Of a stretch of DNA of 64,000 bases, positions 1-11,633 are shown piece after piece; within the stretch, counting starts at the first letter, position 1, and every line of letters starts with the position of its first letter. Source of the stretch: Leptobrachium leishanense (Eukaryota > Chordata > Amphibia > Anura > Megophryidae). The stretch lies in the NCBI GenBank assembly GCA_009667805.1, contig CM019067.1:69644997-69708996 (forward strand), written 5' to 3'. The notes under the pieces were generated by a model. The model ran no database searches. It saw only the letters and a program-made list of their open reading frames with translations, and was not told the origin of the DNA. Position numbers and translations under genes: made by a program.

Positions 1-721
1 CTTCTTGAAGGACTGGAGAACCAGGGAGACCTTACACCTTGGCAATATAATGAAAAGGTCCCAAAAACTACTCACACAAAATTGAAGCACCGTAGGAAAG
101 GCTCACATCAATAGTCTGTCGGTAAATGCAAGAATTATCATGTGTCCAATTTTACCATTGTGTTCAAGAAATTGGAGGTATCCTTTTATTGCTGAGAACG
201 TCTCCATCACCTACCACGATACACCTCTAATTGAAATTAATGGACAGAATGTTACATGAATTTATGTATTTTTTTCCTTTTCCGAAAAAACTCTCCGGTC
301 TCAACGATTGTTTGACCCAGTAGCTCTTCCCAATGCATTGGTCATGTAATATTTTTTTGATGATAGATCTGGAACAGACACACATTTTTCTTTTGTAATA
401 TGCAGAGAATATGGAAATACACATTATACAAGGACCAATCACCACAAGTTCCACACTGCAGGGTACGGCTATCAGTCCCCTAAATGCCAAGGAAATAAGG
501 GAATGTTGGTCACACTGCGAGATTTAATCAGCGCAAGAAGAGACAACGTTTCGACTTAAACACAAGCCTTAAGTAATAAAGGTCAAGTAAATTTTTTTTC
601 TTTTTAATCTGTTGATGCTGTCAATGTTGTCAAAGGTCACTTGATCGTTCAACCAGTTGGACTCCTCTGAATGCAATTAGAGAGGTATTGTCTGATCAGC
701 CACGTGTGCAGAGATTTATGT
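1..721. other. Non-coding stretch, nothing recognised
   Basis: I see no motif, repeat end or credible coding frame here. The short open frames have no family signature. Confidence 0.5.
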
Positions 722-1638
722 AAAGCTGTCAGGATCAGTGTGTGGGGTGAGCAGATAAGAGTCCAGCATGCGGTTATCCACAGAAGGCCAGACAGGTTCC
801 AGGGCAACAAGGGTTTATTGATAAACACACAGTGGTAAAAGCACAAACAAACACAAGGGATAGAGGCTGGATACTGAAGAGGGCTGAATACAGAGGATAG
901 CTGGGTAGCACAGGAATATGACTGGACACAGGACAGAGACCAGGAAGACACAGGACACAAGGAGACTTACTGAATGTAGGACAGAGGCTTGGATAGGAAG
1001 GAAAAGACAGGGGGCTGGATGGTGGCTAAAGTATGGTGGAGGCTGAAAGCAGGGTTGCAGTATACTGGAGGCAAAGGCAGGTTCTCTGAAGACGTGGTGG
1101 GTTTCTCTGGAGGCAATTTGGGTTACTCTGGAAGCAAGGTGGGCTACTCTGGAAGCACAGCAGGGGTACTTTGGAGGCACTGCGTGATCTCAGGCACACA
1201 ATGGGTTCTCAGGCACACTGGACACGAACCAGGTGATGGTTTCCAAAAGGAGCACTCCAATTAGCAACGTCCAGGGCAAGTAGAGGTTCAAGGGTAGATG
1301 GATGGTTAATGGTGGTCAGAAGAGAAAGCCAAGGGTCTGGGATCCTAATATCAACAGAAATAGTGAGCAGGCTTCTGGTTTCCTTGCATGTTCTCAGAGA
1401 ACTGATCATCAATGAAGAAGCAATGAGCAAAGGGTGGGACTCCCTACTAAAGAGACCTTGTCAGGTGGGATGGGGTACACCTGAGTCTCCTAGGAGCATT
1501 CAGAATACCCAGGCAGGATTCTAGGGAACCTGGATGTAGCACAGGCAGCGGGAAAACCTGATCTGGCACCATCTTAAGAGTTTTGCAGGAAAGGGGCTGC
1601 TGGAGTTTCATCGCCTGGCTTTGGATCTTGACAAAAGC
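722..1638 (-). mobile_element. Solo LTR, gypsy-like, with 5-bp target duplication
   Basis: The LTR runs 727-1633. It starts tgtcaggatc and ends ggatcttgaca, which are imperfect inverted termini of the TG...CA form. It is flanked by the 5-bp duplication aaagc (722-726 and 1634-1638). An AATAAA on the minus strand (near 810-820, in a tttattgataaaca context) resembles the polyadenylation region of the LTR at 57.8-58.4 kb, so I place it on the minus strand. No internal region or second LTR is present, so it is read as a recombinational solo LTR. The open frames inside it (649-960, 815-1180, 989-1264) are not coding. Confidence 0.7.
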
Positions 1639-2339
1639 ATGCTGCTTTGGAAGGCTGTCACACCCCGTTGAAGCTGGGCTATCAGATCTCTCACCATTGG
1701 TAATTCAGGAATACACAGAGCTAACCATTCTATTACAGCATGTGCAATTTATTTAACTTTAAAATTTAAGTAAATGCAAGGAACCCCTGGAACTGTATAT
1801 CAAAGAAGTAGAAGCTTTTGCAATTTGAGAATTCCTAATACTCAAGCTTAAGAAAAACACGTTATATTAAAAAAAAGAGTTGCATTTAAGTCACTACATA
1901 TTCTACTTGCCTCCCATGCTACATTTTCAGAATTTTGTACAGTATATATGTTGCGTTTAATTTCTATTTTAGTTTTATGTAAAGCCTCAGTATAAAAGGT
2001 ATGTGAAATAAAAACTACCTTTAGGTAGACACAAAAAATACAGAAGTTGAACAGGCGACAATATTTAATGTTACGTTAGAACATTAAAGCTATTTTTTTC
2101 TGTAACCAACAGCCGAGCACGCCACTGCCTTTTATCTGGGCAGTGATAGCGTTGTCTGACTAATGGGACAGTGTAGGTCTATGACAGTTTATTCATATAG
2201 TAAGATCAGAACCGGAGCTAGAATTTCTATATAGTCAACACATATTTTTAGTTTTGTAAAATCCTTTCACAACTTTCTGGCAAATCTGTAGAAGAGAATC
2301 TATGTCAAGGGTTAATAATCTGTTACTTAATCAATAGTA
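1639..2339. other. AT-rich non-coding stretch
   Basis: I see no recognisable gene or repeat boundary here. Confidence 0.5.
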
Positions 2340-3564
2340 GTGACAAATAGGGATGAGCCGAACACCCCCGTGTTCGGTACGCATTCGAACTCGAACATTT
2401 TCAAAAGTTCGAGTTTGAACTAACTCGAACTCGAACCGAACTCAATGCAAGTCAATGGGACTCAAAAGTTTGATTTTTAGAGTGCCCTCCAAAAGGGCAT
2501 ATATGCAAGATATTTGCCATAAAAGGTGTATGGGGGTCCGGGTAGTGCCCTGGGGGACAAGAAACAAGGACAAAATGTTTAAAAAAATAAGTTTTTAAAG
2601 GAACAGTGAGTTTTCCATAAAATAAGGGTTAAAAATAAAAACAAAAAATTCCTTCAAATATCGTGCCTAGGAGGTCCCCATAACCTGCCTGTGAAGTGGC
2701 AGATTTGTAGGATGTATAGAAACATCGCCATCAGAGACCCACACACGACACCTAGCCACCCTTAAGGGGTTAAAATGCACAGGGACTGGCTACTATCCTG
2801 TTAGATGAGGGAATGTATTATATGTATAAAGCAAGGTATATATGACAATGGATAGTCAGAGACTCTAGGGACTCAGCTTGTATGCTTTATGATAGACATT
2901 TCTAACACAATAATAATTGTATGCTCACATAGGCCCTTTGGGAGAGGTACATGACATACAAATACTGGAATATTACGTTTAAATCTAAGGAATGTGATAA
3001 AGATTTTATTAAGCCCTTGATGACAAATGACGTAACATCTACATCATTAATGATTGGCTTTACAGAGCCCTGGTCCTTAAGGGGTTAAACAGCATATCAG
3101 AGGATCATATAGTAGAAATGAACACTTCTTAGAATTCAGAACAAGCACAGTGTTTGTTCATACATGTGCAGGCCACACCCAGTCTGCAGGCAATGTATCA
3201 AATTCATGTGACCAGACTAATTAGAAGCACATGTTATTTCCAAACACTAATTAAACACCTTTTGTTTACGCCGTTTCAGAGCACAGGTCATTTAGAGGTG
3301 AGAATCTTTGCACCTAGACATTAGGTAGTTTTTTAATTCAATATCTAATAAACCATTGCTTATAATATTCTGCAGTAAACAGTCTCTTTATTTCTAGATT
3401 TTTTAGTATTTTTAAAGCATTTTTTATACTTTTTTCAAAATGTTTTTTTTTTGGAACTCGAACCGAACACGCCAAAAGGTTCGAAGTTCGCGAACTTTCG
3501 AACTGCCAATGTTTGAGTCGAACTCTGAACTGATCGAACCGAACAGCTCATCCCTAGTCACAAA
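2340..3564. mobile_element. Ac-like hAT, non-autonomous, copy 1
   Basis: The element spans 2348-3556. Its ends are tagggatgagc and gctcatcccta, a terminal inverted repeat that resembles the maize Ac terminus (YAGGGATGAAA). Just inside are inverted blocks rich in cgaac/gttcg. The flanks are an 8-bp target duplication with one mismatch (gtgacaaa 2340-2347, gtcacaaa 3557-3564), the length expected of hAT. There is no transposase frame. The interior (about 2470-2720 and 3290-3450) is shared with the copies at 25.9-29.6, 42.1-43.9, 51.9-55.6 and 56.7-61.7 kb. Unlike the 42 and 52 kb copies, it lacks the nested gggttattc-TIR and Harbinger-like insertions. Confidence 0.85.
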
Positions 3565-3579
3565 CCTTGTGAAAGAAGG

Positions 3580-4098
3580 CTTCTTCATATTTTTTTAAAT
3601 TTTTATTATGAAAGCACGTCATCAATACAAAGGAACAATAAGAAAAGATGGCCACGCAGGGCCTGCCAAGAGAGCGGGGGCCAAGGAAATATATCGAGGG
3701 GGAAAATAGAAGGAAAAAAAAAAAGAAGGGGGAAAAGAAAAAAAGGAGGGGAATGAGGGAAGGGACTGCCCAGGGAGACGTGACATTCCCGGCTCTCCCC
3801 GGTAACCCAAGGAGACCGGGGGCCATGGAAGAGGCCACATGGTTGGGAGACCTGTGGCCAAAAGGGCGGCCATAGCCTAGGTTGCCGTCCTAGCGGCTCA
3901 CCCAGGTTACTACCCAATGTCCCACAGAGAGGAAGAAAGGAGAGGGGAGGCAAAAAAGTGATCCTGGCGCTCTGTCAGGGTAGCAAAAGCAAGTCCCAAA
4001 AAGTAGTAGGCAGGTCCGCATAGTCGCTCAGCAGAACAAAAACAGGGGGTGGGGAAAAATAAAACGTGTATGTCGGAGGGCACTTCTTGATATTTTTT
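3580..4098 (-). mobile_element. 5'-truncated retrocopy, L1-type tail
   Basis: Two direct repeats (cttcttcatatttttt at 3580-3595 and cttcttgatatttttt at 4083-4098, one mismatch) bracket 3597-4082. On the minus strand the insert ends in cataataaaaattt followed by an A-rich tail, which is how a target-primed L1-type insertion ends. The body contains a purine-rich tract near 3707-3770 and encodes nothing I recognise, so it could be a LINE 3' UTR or a SINE mobilised by L1. The overlapping frames at 3554-3953 are accidental. Confidence 0.55.
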
Positions 4099-4617
4099 GC
4101 CTGAGCACTATCAAATGTTTTTTCAAAAGATTTTTGCCAGTATTAACTTTATACTTGCTTGAAATATATATGCAGCGAATACCTACTGATTTATTACGTC
4201 TACTATTTACATTAGGCCTCTAGTATCTGTTTAAGCTGGCCATTGATTCCTGGTACTCGAATAATTATTGTAGCTTATTGAGCAATGTCCCCGCAAGGCT
4301 ATCACAATCTTGGCAAAAGGACCATTGATATCACAATATTTATTTTATCTGTGCTTTAAATTACTCTCTGCTTGTTTTGAATTACCCTTTGCTGCCAAGT
4401 TTGATTGGAAATCGACTTTGAACCTGACTGGACCGTCACAAGGAAGTCACCTTAAAAAGCCTTTCACTTTGTGTGAACTCTACTCATGCTGTGATTTCTA
4501 GCTTGCCAGCAACTGCTTCTTGCATATACCGAAAACTTATCTTTTAGGCCTTAAAATCGATTGAGAGTAATGGCAGCGCCCTTCGGATCAGCCCCTTCGG
4601 CACTTTATAATGACATA
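4099..4617. other. Non-coding stretch, nothing recognised
   Basis: I see no gene or repeat end here. The 63-codon frame at 4310-4501 has no recognisable motif. Confidence 0.4.
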
Positions 4618-5348
4618 GGGCTATATTCCATAGTTGGCGCTAACTTCAGCGTTTCGACATGTAAGCGTTAACGGCAGGATAAGTATGTTTAACACATGCC
4701 ATCCATATTACATTCCTGATGCTACCCCCTTAGTAATTTGTTAGTGTATTGTTTTTTGCGCACGTTTCTGCATTCTTACTGTACTTTGTGCATCCTATAC
4801 TTAACATGGGGAGGGCAATACTACATTAGCATTTCGACGAGTAAGGTATTGCAAAGTCCTAGCGCTTATTACCACAGGGATGTGACAGACATATTTTAGC
4901 TACACCTCAAAGCATAATTTTCAGAATCATGTAGCACCCCAAAACCCCCCCCCCAATAAATCCGATACTCACCTCTCATCCTGTGGCGAGAATGGTGGCC
5001 CAATCCACTGCTTCTTGTGGCTGGGAGCAGAGCGAGAATGGGAACAAATAGTTCTCAGTCTACATTCGCCACATGATGTTGCGAAAGGGAGATCACACAG
5101 GGCTCGCGGCCCCGGAAGCACAACCCTCCATGGGGTACTATGGATTCCCGGAGGTGATACTAGCGGTGCAGTGGAAGCTCTACTGTGCGTATACCAGTGC
5201 TTAGCGTTGCGTTCCAGGGTGAGGTCCTGAGTTAGTGCCTGACCTCAAATATCACGGTAATATGGGGACTCACTCCACCAGAAAATCTGTAGGCACAGAT
5301 TTTCCCCATTAGCATCCCCATGTTAGCAGGAAGTAGGGAATATAGCCC
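4618..5348. mobile_element. Non-autonomous TIR element
   Basis: The ends are gggctatattcc (4618-4629) and ggaatatagccc (5337-5348), perfect 12-bp inverted repeats, each bordered outside by ata. The interior has many alternating gcgc/cgtt words and a taacacatgcc motif reminiscent of the element at 35.6-36.3 kb. There is no transposase frame. I cannot assign the superfamily. Confidence 0.5.
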
Positions 5349-6039
5349 ATAGTATTTTGCACTTTCTAATGCATTAAATTGAAAATTTGACTTTAAATTC
5401 ATTCAGGTTTTCACAACCATTGCACACAGTTCTATAACATAAACTTGTTTTTAACAATCATCAAGCAAGCGTCATATTTTAAAATGTTCCATATAGTCTG
5501 GTTCTCTGACTAGTAGATGTTTTTGAGAATAATTTGTCCTCATGAAACTAGCAATTTTTCCTTCTGATGCAATAAAACATGTCCTCCTACCAGTCTTGGT
5601 AAATGCAACATTCCCACTTGCTACAGCTCAGCTTTTATAATGAGTGTACTAATGCAGGGGACACTGGACCTACTTGTTCCTTATACTATGCAAAGTACAT
5701 AAATGATGAGGGCTCCTTGAGTGTCCTTTTAGGAAGCCTGGAAGCTATCAATAGTTTGCTTATCTACACTTATCAGTAATGTGTTCTCCAGGTGTTGCAT
5801 CCTGTGGTTGGGTGTTTGATCCATGGAAAGAGCACATTAGTATTTCATGCCCGTCACTATGCAATGAGGATTATTAAACTGGATAGGGAGAGCATTTAAT
5901 GATATCAGTAAATAGCGGCGGTTGACTAAATACATCAAAATTTCCATATTTTACACAAATCCTACAATCAAGCATGTTACCTTCAAATCTCATTCCAACT
6001 GCACGTACTTTAATACTGTAGTTTCAACAAAGCACCGAT
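5349..6039. other. AT-rich non-coding stretch
   Basis: No recognisable element or coding signal. Confidence 0.4.
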
Positions 6040-7364
6040 TAATTGGTAACTTGAACCAGACACCAGCATGGCTTAAAAATGCGACAGAGTGTCTTAAGTG
6101 GATGACTACTCCAAGGCCAAAATCCTTTCTTGGAAGCTCTGGTGGAGGACAGTCTGTTTTGCTGTCGGAAGGTCACAAATCTGGTTATTGCAATTGTGCA
6201 ATTTGTTGACCACCATTGCCAATTTGTTTCTTCCTCGCAGTATAAGTATTGCTGTTCTGGTTGTGGGGAAAGCCACCCATTGTCTATATGCTTTAAAAAA
6301 AAATCAATGCCAGTTGGACAGATACTAGGGTGAGTGGATGGGGCACATGTCATTGAACTTAGATGCAATGTTACCATGGTCAAGGAAATATGATAAGATA
6401 GAGATAGGTCAACATTTACAACTTGGCTTTTAGGATGGCTTCTATGTTCCTTTTTTGATGAAAGTGAACATCAGTTTTCTTGGAATGTATGTCCAGCTTT
6501 AGAATGCCCTCAAGTGGTTAGAGGAAAGTTGACAAAGCATGTGGGGGCTGGCAAGATGGCTGGACTATTTGTTGAAACTCCGCTATCTCACTTGAGCGTA
6601 TCACCTTTAGACTTAGTACTCAAGAAGATGCTTATTATTATTATTTGTTATAGTAGAACTGTGGGGATCAATGCTTCAGAGTCGTAGAGTTCTTTTTCTT
6701 AGTAACAGTAGAGCAGTGGTTTCATCTGTCAACAGTTTGTCAGCAGTTTGAGTACCAGTAAAGTATTTATTGCAACACTTGATTTTATTCAGCATGGATT
6801 TCAACATACTTTCTGTGCTATACATGTATTAGGTAGGTTAAATAACATTGCGGATTAGCTTTCTCAATTACAGTTCACAAGATTCCGTCTTTAAATACCT
6901 GAAACAGAAGCAACAGGATGTTGTTGCTTGGCTTGTCTGTGGCATATAGGAACAGAGAGCTTGCACGTTGGGTGAGAGGATTCTTGTCTGAGGGTACCTC
7001 GTGTGCATATCAGGGGTGTTGGTCACTGTCATCCAAATGGAGATGGAGGTCATTGGTTACTCTTATTCCCTTTTCTTCTCATGTTTTATCGTTAATCACT
7101 TATCTTACTCTGAGTTACAAGTACCGGATTGGTCCCTCAGGTTATTAATCATGTTCAGAAAAATGTCTTCATAGATAATTTGGAGATATGCAAAGATAAT
7201 TTTGTAATGCGTAGGTCCAAAGGGAAAGTAAATAAATTAGTGATAGGAATTGTTGAGAACTTAGGTGGAATTGTTGGGCTGCATTCAGTCCTGAAAAAGG
7301 AGGCTGTTCATCAATTATTTTGGGTAGATAGTGTTCTCTTAAACGAAGCTGACGGATATTTTAT
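6040..7364 (+). pseudogene. Decayed DIRS-like retrotransposon
   Basis: Three separate frames give short matches, in the expected order, to the proteins I know from vertebrate DIRS-type elements. Around 6190-6310 there is a Gag-like cysteine cluster (YKYCCSGCGESHPLSICFK). Around 6500-6630 there is the stretch before the reverse transcriptase (GKMAGLFVETPLSHLSVSPL), resembling the usual GRxAGPF...LxVSPLG. At 7150-7370 there is the end of the SGNH-hydrolase-like domain (SKGKVNKLVIGIVENLGG, then QLFWVDSVLLNEADGYF, in place of the usual DGVHLSD). The RT and tyrosine-recombinase cores between them are deleted or unreadable. The L1 at 7380 inserted just after it. The call rests on remembered family patterns, not on an alignment. 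Confidence 0.55.
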
Positions 7365-7594
7365 AAAAAGTAGTTTAAGGGGGGCGTGGTTTGGACGCGA
7401 GGCGAGATGGCCGCTTGATTCTGCAGCTCTGCACCCGGGCACACCAAACAAGCTCTTTCGAATGTCCGCACGGCGTCCCACGGGACAAAAAAAGCGAGCC
7501 GCTACCTCCGTGAGCCACCCTCATACCCCTGTGCTGACCGGGAGTTCACCGATGCGTCAGGGGACTGAATCACCCGTCTAAACGGCAGATCGCT

Positions 7595-8590
7595 ATGGCA
7601 GATCTTCGTAAACAGAAATGCGATTTTGCCTTCTTGCAAGAAACCCACTTTAGGTCGGATAGTGCTCCAACTTTGCACTCAAATTACTTTACCCAAAGCT
7701 TTTATAGTAACTTTGAGACTTCAAAATCTAGTGGGGTGGCAATTCTGGTGGCCTCACATATTCCTTTCACATGCACCTCTCAGATTGAGGACCCACAGGG
7801 CCGTTTCATTTTCTTGAAGGGACATATTGGTTCTAGATTGGTTACGCTGGCGAATATACACCTCCCTAACACTCAACAGTGCGCTGCGTTCAGTAGAAAT
7901 CTGAATAAACTCGCTAAGTTTGCTGAAGGCCTTCTATTATGTGGAGGAGAGTTCAACATCTCCCCGGACTCCCCAAAGGAAGCTGCCCCTTCCCCTGGCA
8001 CACCCAAACCATCTAAACGACGTAGATTCCACCAACTATTGCCGAAGTTTCAATTAGTAGACTGTTGGAGAGCGATGCATCCCACTGGGCGTGACAACAC
8101 ATTTTACTCTCATGCTGCCCGAGTTTACTCCCGTCTAGACCTTTACCTCATGTCTCACCATACATTTCATTTAATTCGCTCAGTGTCCATAGGGAGTATT
8201 ACTTGGTCGGACCACGCCCCATTGTTGCTGGACATTGACGTTCCCGACCTACCCCCTACACGTTACCAATGGCGTCTTAACGAATCCCTACTGAAAGATG
8301 TGGTTCACCGAGAGTATCTCTCAGATGGCATTACTCAATATTTTTCTGTAAATGATAATGGGGAAGTCTCTGATCCCATACTGTGGGAGGCACACAAGAG
8401 CGTACTCCGGGGACAGTTGATCCAACTGGGGGCCCGATGTAAAAGGGACAGGGGAGACAAGATTCAATCCTTGCTCGCGGATATACAGACCTTTGAGACA
8501 CTTCATAAGGCCACCCCATCCGCTGAACTACTCCTCCTTATCCTCCCTTCGATCAGAATTGAGGCAATTGCTCCAACACCATGCCTGTAG
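7595..8590 (+). pseudogene. L1-A ORF2 fragment: endonuclease domain
   Basis: This is an apurinic-endonuclease-like domain of an L1-type ORF2, which nicks target DNA to prime reverse transcription. The frame shows CDFAFLQETHFRSD (catalytic E), then GRFIFLKGHIGSRLVTLANI, a degraded GDFN site (here GGEFNISPDSP), YSRLDLYLM and the terminal ITWSDHAPLLL with the catalytic SDH. The N-terminal block with the first catalytic Asn is absent, because the sequence jumps from a 5' UTR-like segment into the middle of the domain. The frame is lost after about 8590. It cannot be functional. Confidence 0.8.
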
Positions 8591-10605
8591 GTTGCTCCTC
8601 ATCACTAAACGATCTTATTACCTTCACGGTAACAGATGTGGCAAACTTCTAGCGAGAGCCCTATGCCAGAAGTACCAGTCTATCTACATCCCTAAACTTA
8701 GACGTTCCGATGGCTCAAATCACACATCTTAATGATGAAATTCTAGCTGAGTTCCATACCTACTATCATTCTCTATATAATCTTAGGGACTCACCCCTTC
8801 CAGCTAAGCTTATGGCTGATTATTTGGCTAAATCACTGAATGTCACTATCCCCCCAGAACAGGCTGAGGCGCTGGACGTCCCCTTCACCTCTGAGGAGCT
8901 GGAGGAGGCTCTTAAGGCTACCCCGATGGGGAAAATCCTGGGCCCGGATGGCTTCTCTATCAGTACTATCGGACCTTTCTGAAGCTATTGGGCCCTTACC
9001 TTCTCCGCTCTTTCAATGCGATTAGCGAAGGCACTAGTTTCCCCACAGAAGCTCTCCGAGCAACAATTTTGCTTATACCGAAACCTGGTAAAGACCCTTT
9101 ATTATGTTCTAACTACCGTCCCATCTCTCTAATAAATAATGACATAAAGCTTATGGCAAAGATGTTAGCTCGGAGACTTAACCTCATACTCCCCTCTATG
9201 ATTCATCCCGATCAAGTGGGTTTTGTCCCTCTTAGAGGCACTCGGGACAACACTCTGAGAGCCATAAATCTTCTCCACATATCTCGGGTCAACTCTACGC
9301 CTATGCTCTTTCTTTAGGTGGACGCCGAAAAGGCGTTCGACCGAGTAGATTGGTCATTTTTAATAACGGTACTAGCAAAACTGGGTTTAGGTCCTCGCTG
9401 GCTAGCCTGGGTTTCTGCACTTTATAGTAATCCGACCGACCTCCTCCGAGTAAACGGCACTCTCTCCAGCCCCATATTGGTCCATAACGGAACACGTCAG
9501 GGATGTCCACTCTCCCAGATACTGTTTATTCTTACGCTAGAACCCTTTCTACAGAGACTGCGGGACAATGAGTGCATTAAAGGATACAATACCTACCTAC
9601 ATGAATATAAAGTGTCTGCTTTTGCGGATGACGTATTATTGACGATCACGGATCCCCTACACTCCCTCCATGCATTCCTGCAGGAGGTCCATTTATATGC
9701 TGCAGTCTCCAATTTCAAGATTAACATCACTAAGTGCGAGGCACTTAGAGTGGGCATCCCTGACGCCATACGCACTCAGATCCGATCCCTTTTCTCCTTC
9801 TCGTGGCAATCAGAAGCCATCACATATTTGGCCTTCGACTCCCTTTTGACCTTACTTGGCTATACATTCTTAACTATGAGCCTCTCCTACATAAGGTACG
9901 GAGTGACTTACAGACATGGGACAAGCCCCACTTCTCTTGGTTTGGAAGGATTAATATAATAAAGATGTCCATTTTGCCTAAATTCCTCTACCTATTCCAA
10001 ACTCTCCCTATTCATATTGCCCCTTCTTTCTTCAACACGCTGCGTAGTCTATTTGGAAAGTTTATATGGGCTGGCAAACGCCCCAGGCTGGCCTTTCACT
10101 TATTGACTCGCCCTAAACACCGGGGAGGATTAAGTGCACCTCACATGGAATACTACTGTGTGTGGCGGCACTGCTCCTTCGCCTGTCAGACTGGTCTATG
10201 TCACCTCCTCATAAACTGTGGGTCCCCCTCGAGCAAAAATTCTTTCAAGTTCCTATTGTTTCAACAACCTGGCAAACGACCTCTCACACCACTATATGCC
10301 CAACGTCCCACCCGACGATATCTCCGACCTTAAGGTTATGGCGCCGCTACCGCCATAGACTGGGCCTATCCCCACTCCCCTCTCTCCTGTGACCAGCAAC
10401 CCTGACTTCCCGCCTGGCCGCCAACCCTCATTCCTGGAAATCACCTATGACGGCCCGTATTTACCAATCCAGATGTGCACTGCAGAGGGATCACTTTAAC
10501 CTCTTGAGAAATTGGTGCCACAACGAGAATCGTCCCCCTTGGCTACATATCATTACCTCCAGCTCAAACACTTCTGGTCCAGCCTGACAGCACACCAACC
10601 ATACT
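8591..10605 (+). pseudogene. L1-A ORF2 fragment: reverse transcriptase, broken
   Basis: Reverse-transcriptase blocks occur in consecutive but shifted frames: PMGKILGPDGFS near 8920, IPKPGKDPLLCSNYRPISLI near 9080-9140, HPDQVGFVPLRG near 9210, DAEKAFDRVDW after a stop at 9316-9318, NGTRQGCPLSQILF near 9487, and the catalytic FADDVLL at about 9621-9641. The downstream part reads in another frame (WDKPHFSWFGRINIIKMSIL, near 9920-9980). At least four frameshifts or stops are visible. Reading resumes at 19644 after the nested insertions. Confidence 0.85.
9991..10172 (+). repeat. Source of a 180-bp duplication inside L1-A
   Basis: The segment cctattccaaactctcc... to the cggcactg motif is repeated in the same orientation at 10606-10785 with only a few differences. 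The copy sits exactly between the L1-A sequence ending at 10605 and the first base of the plus-strand L2. Confidence 0.85.
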
Positions 10606-10785
10606 CCTATTCCAAACTCTCCCTATTCATATTGCCCCTTCTTTCTTGAACACGCTGCGTAGTCTATTTGGAAAGTTTATATGGGCTGGCAAACGCCCCA
10701 GGCTGGCCTTTCACTTATTGACTCGCCCTAAACACCGGGAGGATTAAGTGCACCTCACATGGAATACAACTGTGTGGCGGCACTG
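10606..10785 (+). repeat. Duplicated L1-A segment at the L2 5' junction
   Basis: This near-identical copy of 9991-10172 is inserted after the target duplication catac (10600-10604, repeated at 19639-19643) and fused directly to the truncated 5' end of the plus-strand L2. It interrupts the L1-A reading frame, which is restored when everything between the two catac copies is removed. Confidence 0.8.
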
Positions 10786-11633
10786 AATGTATTGAATGGA
10801 TTAGGCAGTGGCTGAGTGACAGACAACAGAGGGTTGTGGTAAATGGAGTTTATTCGACGCAAGGTCTTGTTACCAGTGGGGTAGCGCAGGGGTCAGTACT
10901 TGGACCCATTCTCTTTAATATTTTTATTAGTGATATTGCAGAAGGTATTAATGGAAAAGTATGTCTTTTTGCTGATGACACAAAGATTTGCAACAGGGTT
11001 GACGTTCCTGGAGGGATCAGCCAAATGACAAATGATTTAGGTAAACTAAAAAAATGGTCGGAGTTGTAGCAATTGAGTTTTAATGTGGATAAGTGCAAGA
11101 TAATGCACCTGGGATGTAAAAACCCAAGGGCTGAATATAGAATATTTGATACAGTCCTAGCCTCAACATCTGAGGAAAGGGATTTAGGGGTCATTATTTC
11201 AGAGGATCTAAGGGTAAGTAGTCAATGTAATAGAGCAGCAGGAAATGCTAGCAGAATGCTTGGTTGTGTAGGGAGAGGTATTAGCAGTAGGAAAAGGGAA
11301 GTGCTCATGCCACTGTACAGAGCACTGGTGAGACCTCACTTGGAGTACTGTGTGCAGTACTGGAGACCGTATCTCCAGAAGGATATAGACATCTTAGAGA
11401 GAGTTCAGAGAAGGGCTACTAAAATGGTGTACGGCTTGAAGGAGAAAAGTTACCAGGAAAGGCTTAATGATCTTAACATGTACAGCTTGGAAAAAAGACG
11501 AGACAGAGGAGATATGATAGAAACATTTAAATACGTAAAGGGAATCCACAAGGTAGCGGAAGGGAGTATATTTAAAAGGAAACAAAATAGCAAAACAAGA
11601 GGACATAGTCTTAGATTAGAGGGGCAAAGGTTT
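10786..11633 (+). pseudogene. Plus-strand L2-clade LINE, RT C-terminal half
   Basis: This 5'-truncated L2-type LINE starts within the RT (ATGGATTAGGCAGTGGC, the IRQWLSDRQQ block) and contains SGVAQGSVLGPILFNIFISD and the catalytic FADDTKIC near 10966-10990. An in-frame stop follows KKWSEL at 11067-11069, where the minus-strand copy reads KKWSELWQLSFN. The frame then continues with DKCKIMHLG and the conserved tail LVRPHLEYCVQYWRPY...IDILERVQRRATKM. It is cut at 11633 by the minus-strand L2. Its remaining 3' end is at 13636-13654 and 19409-19638. Confidence 0.85.
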
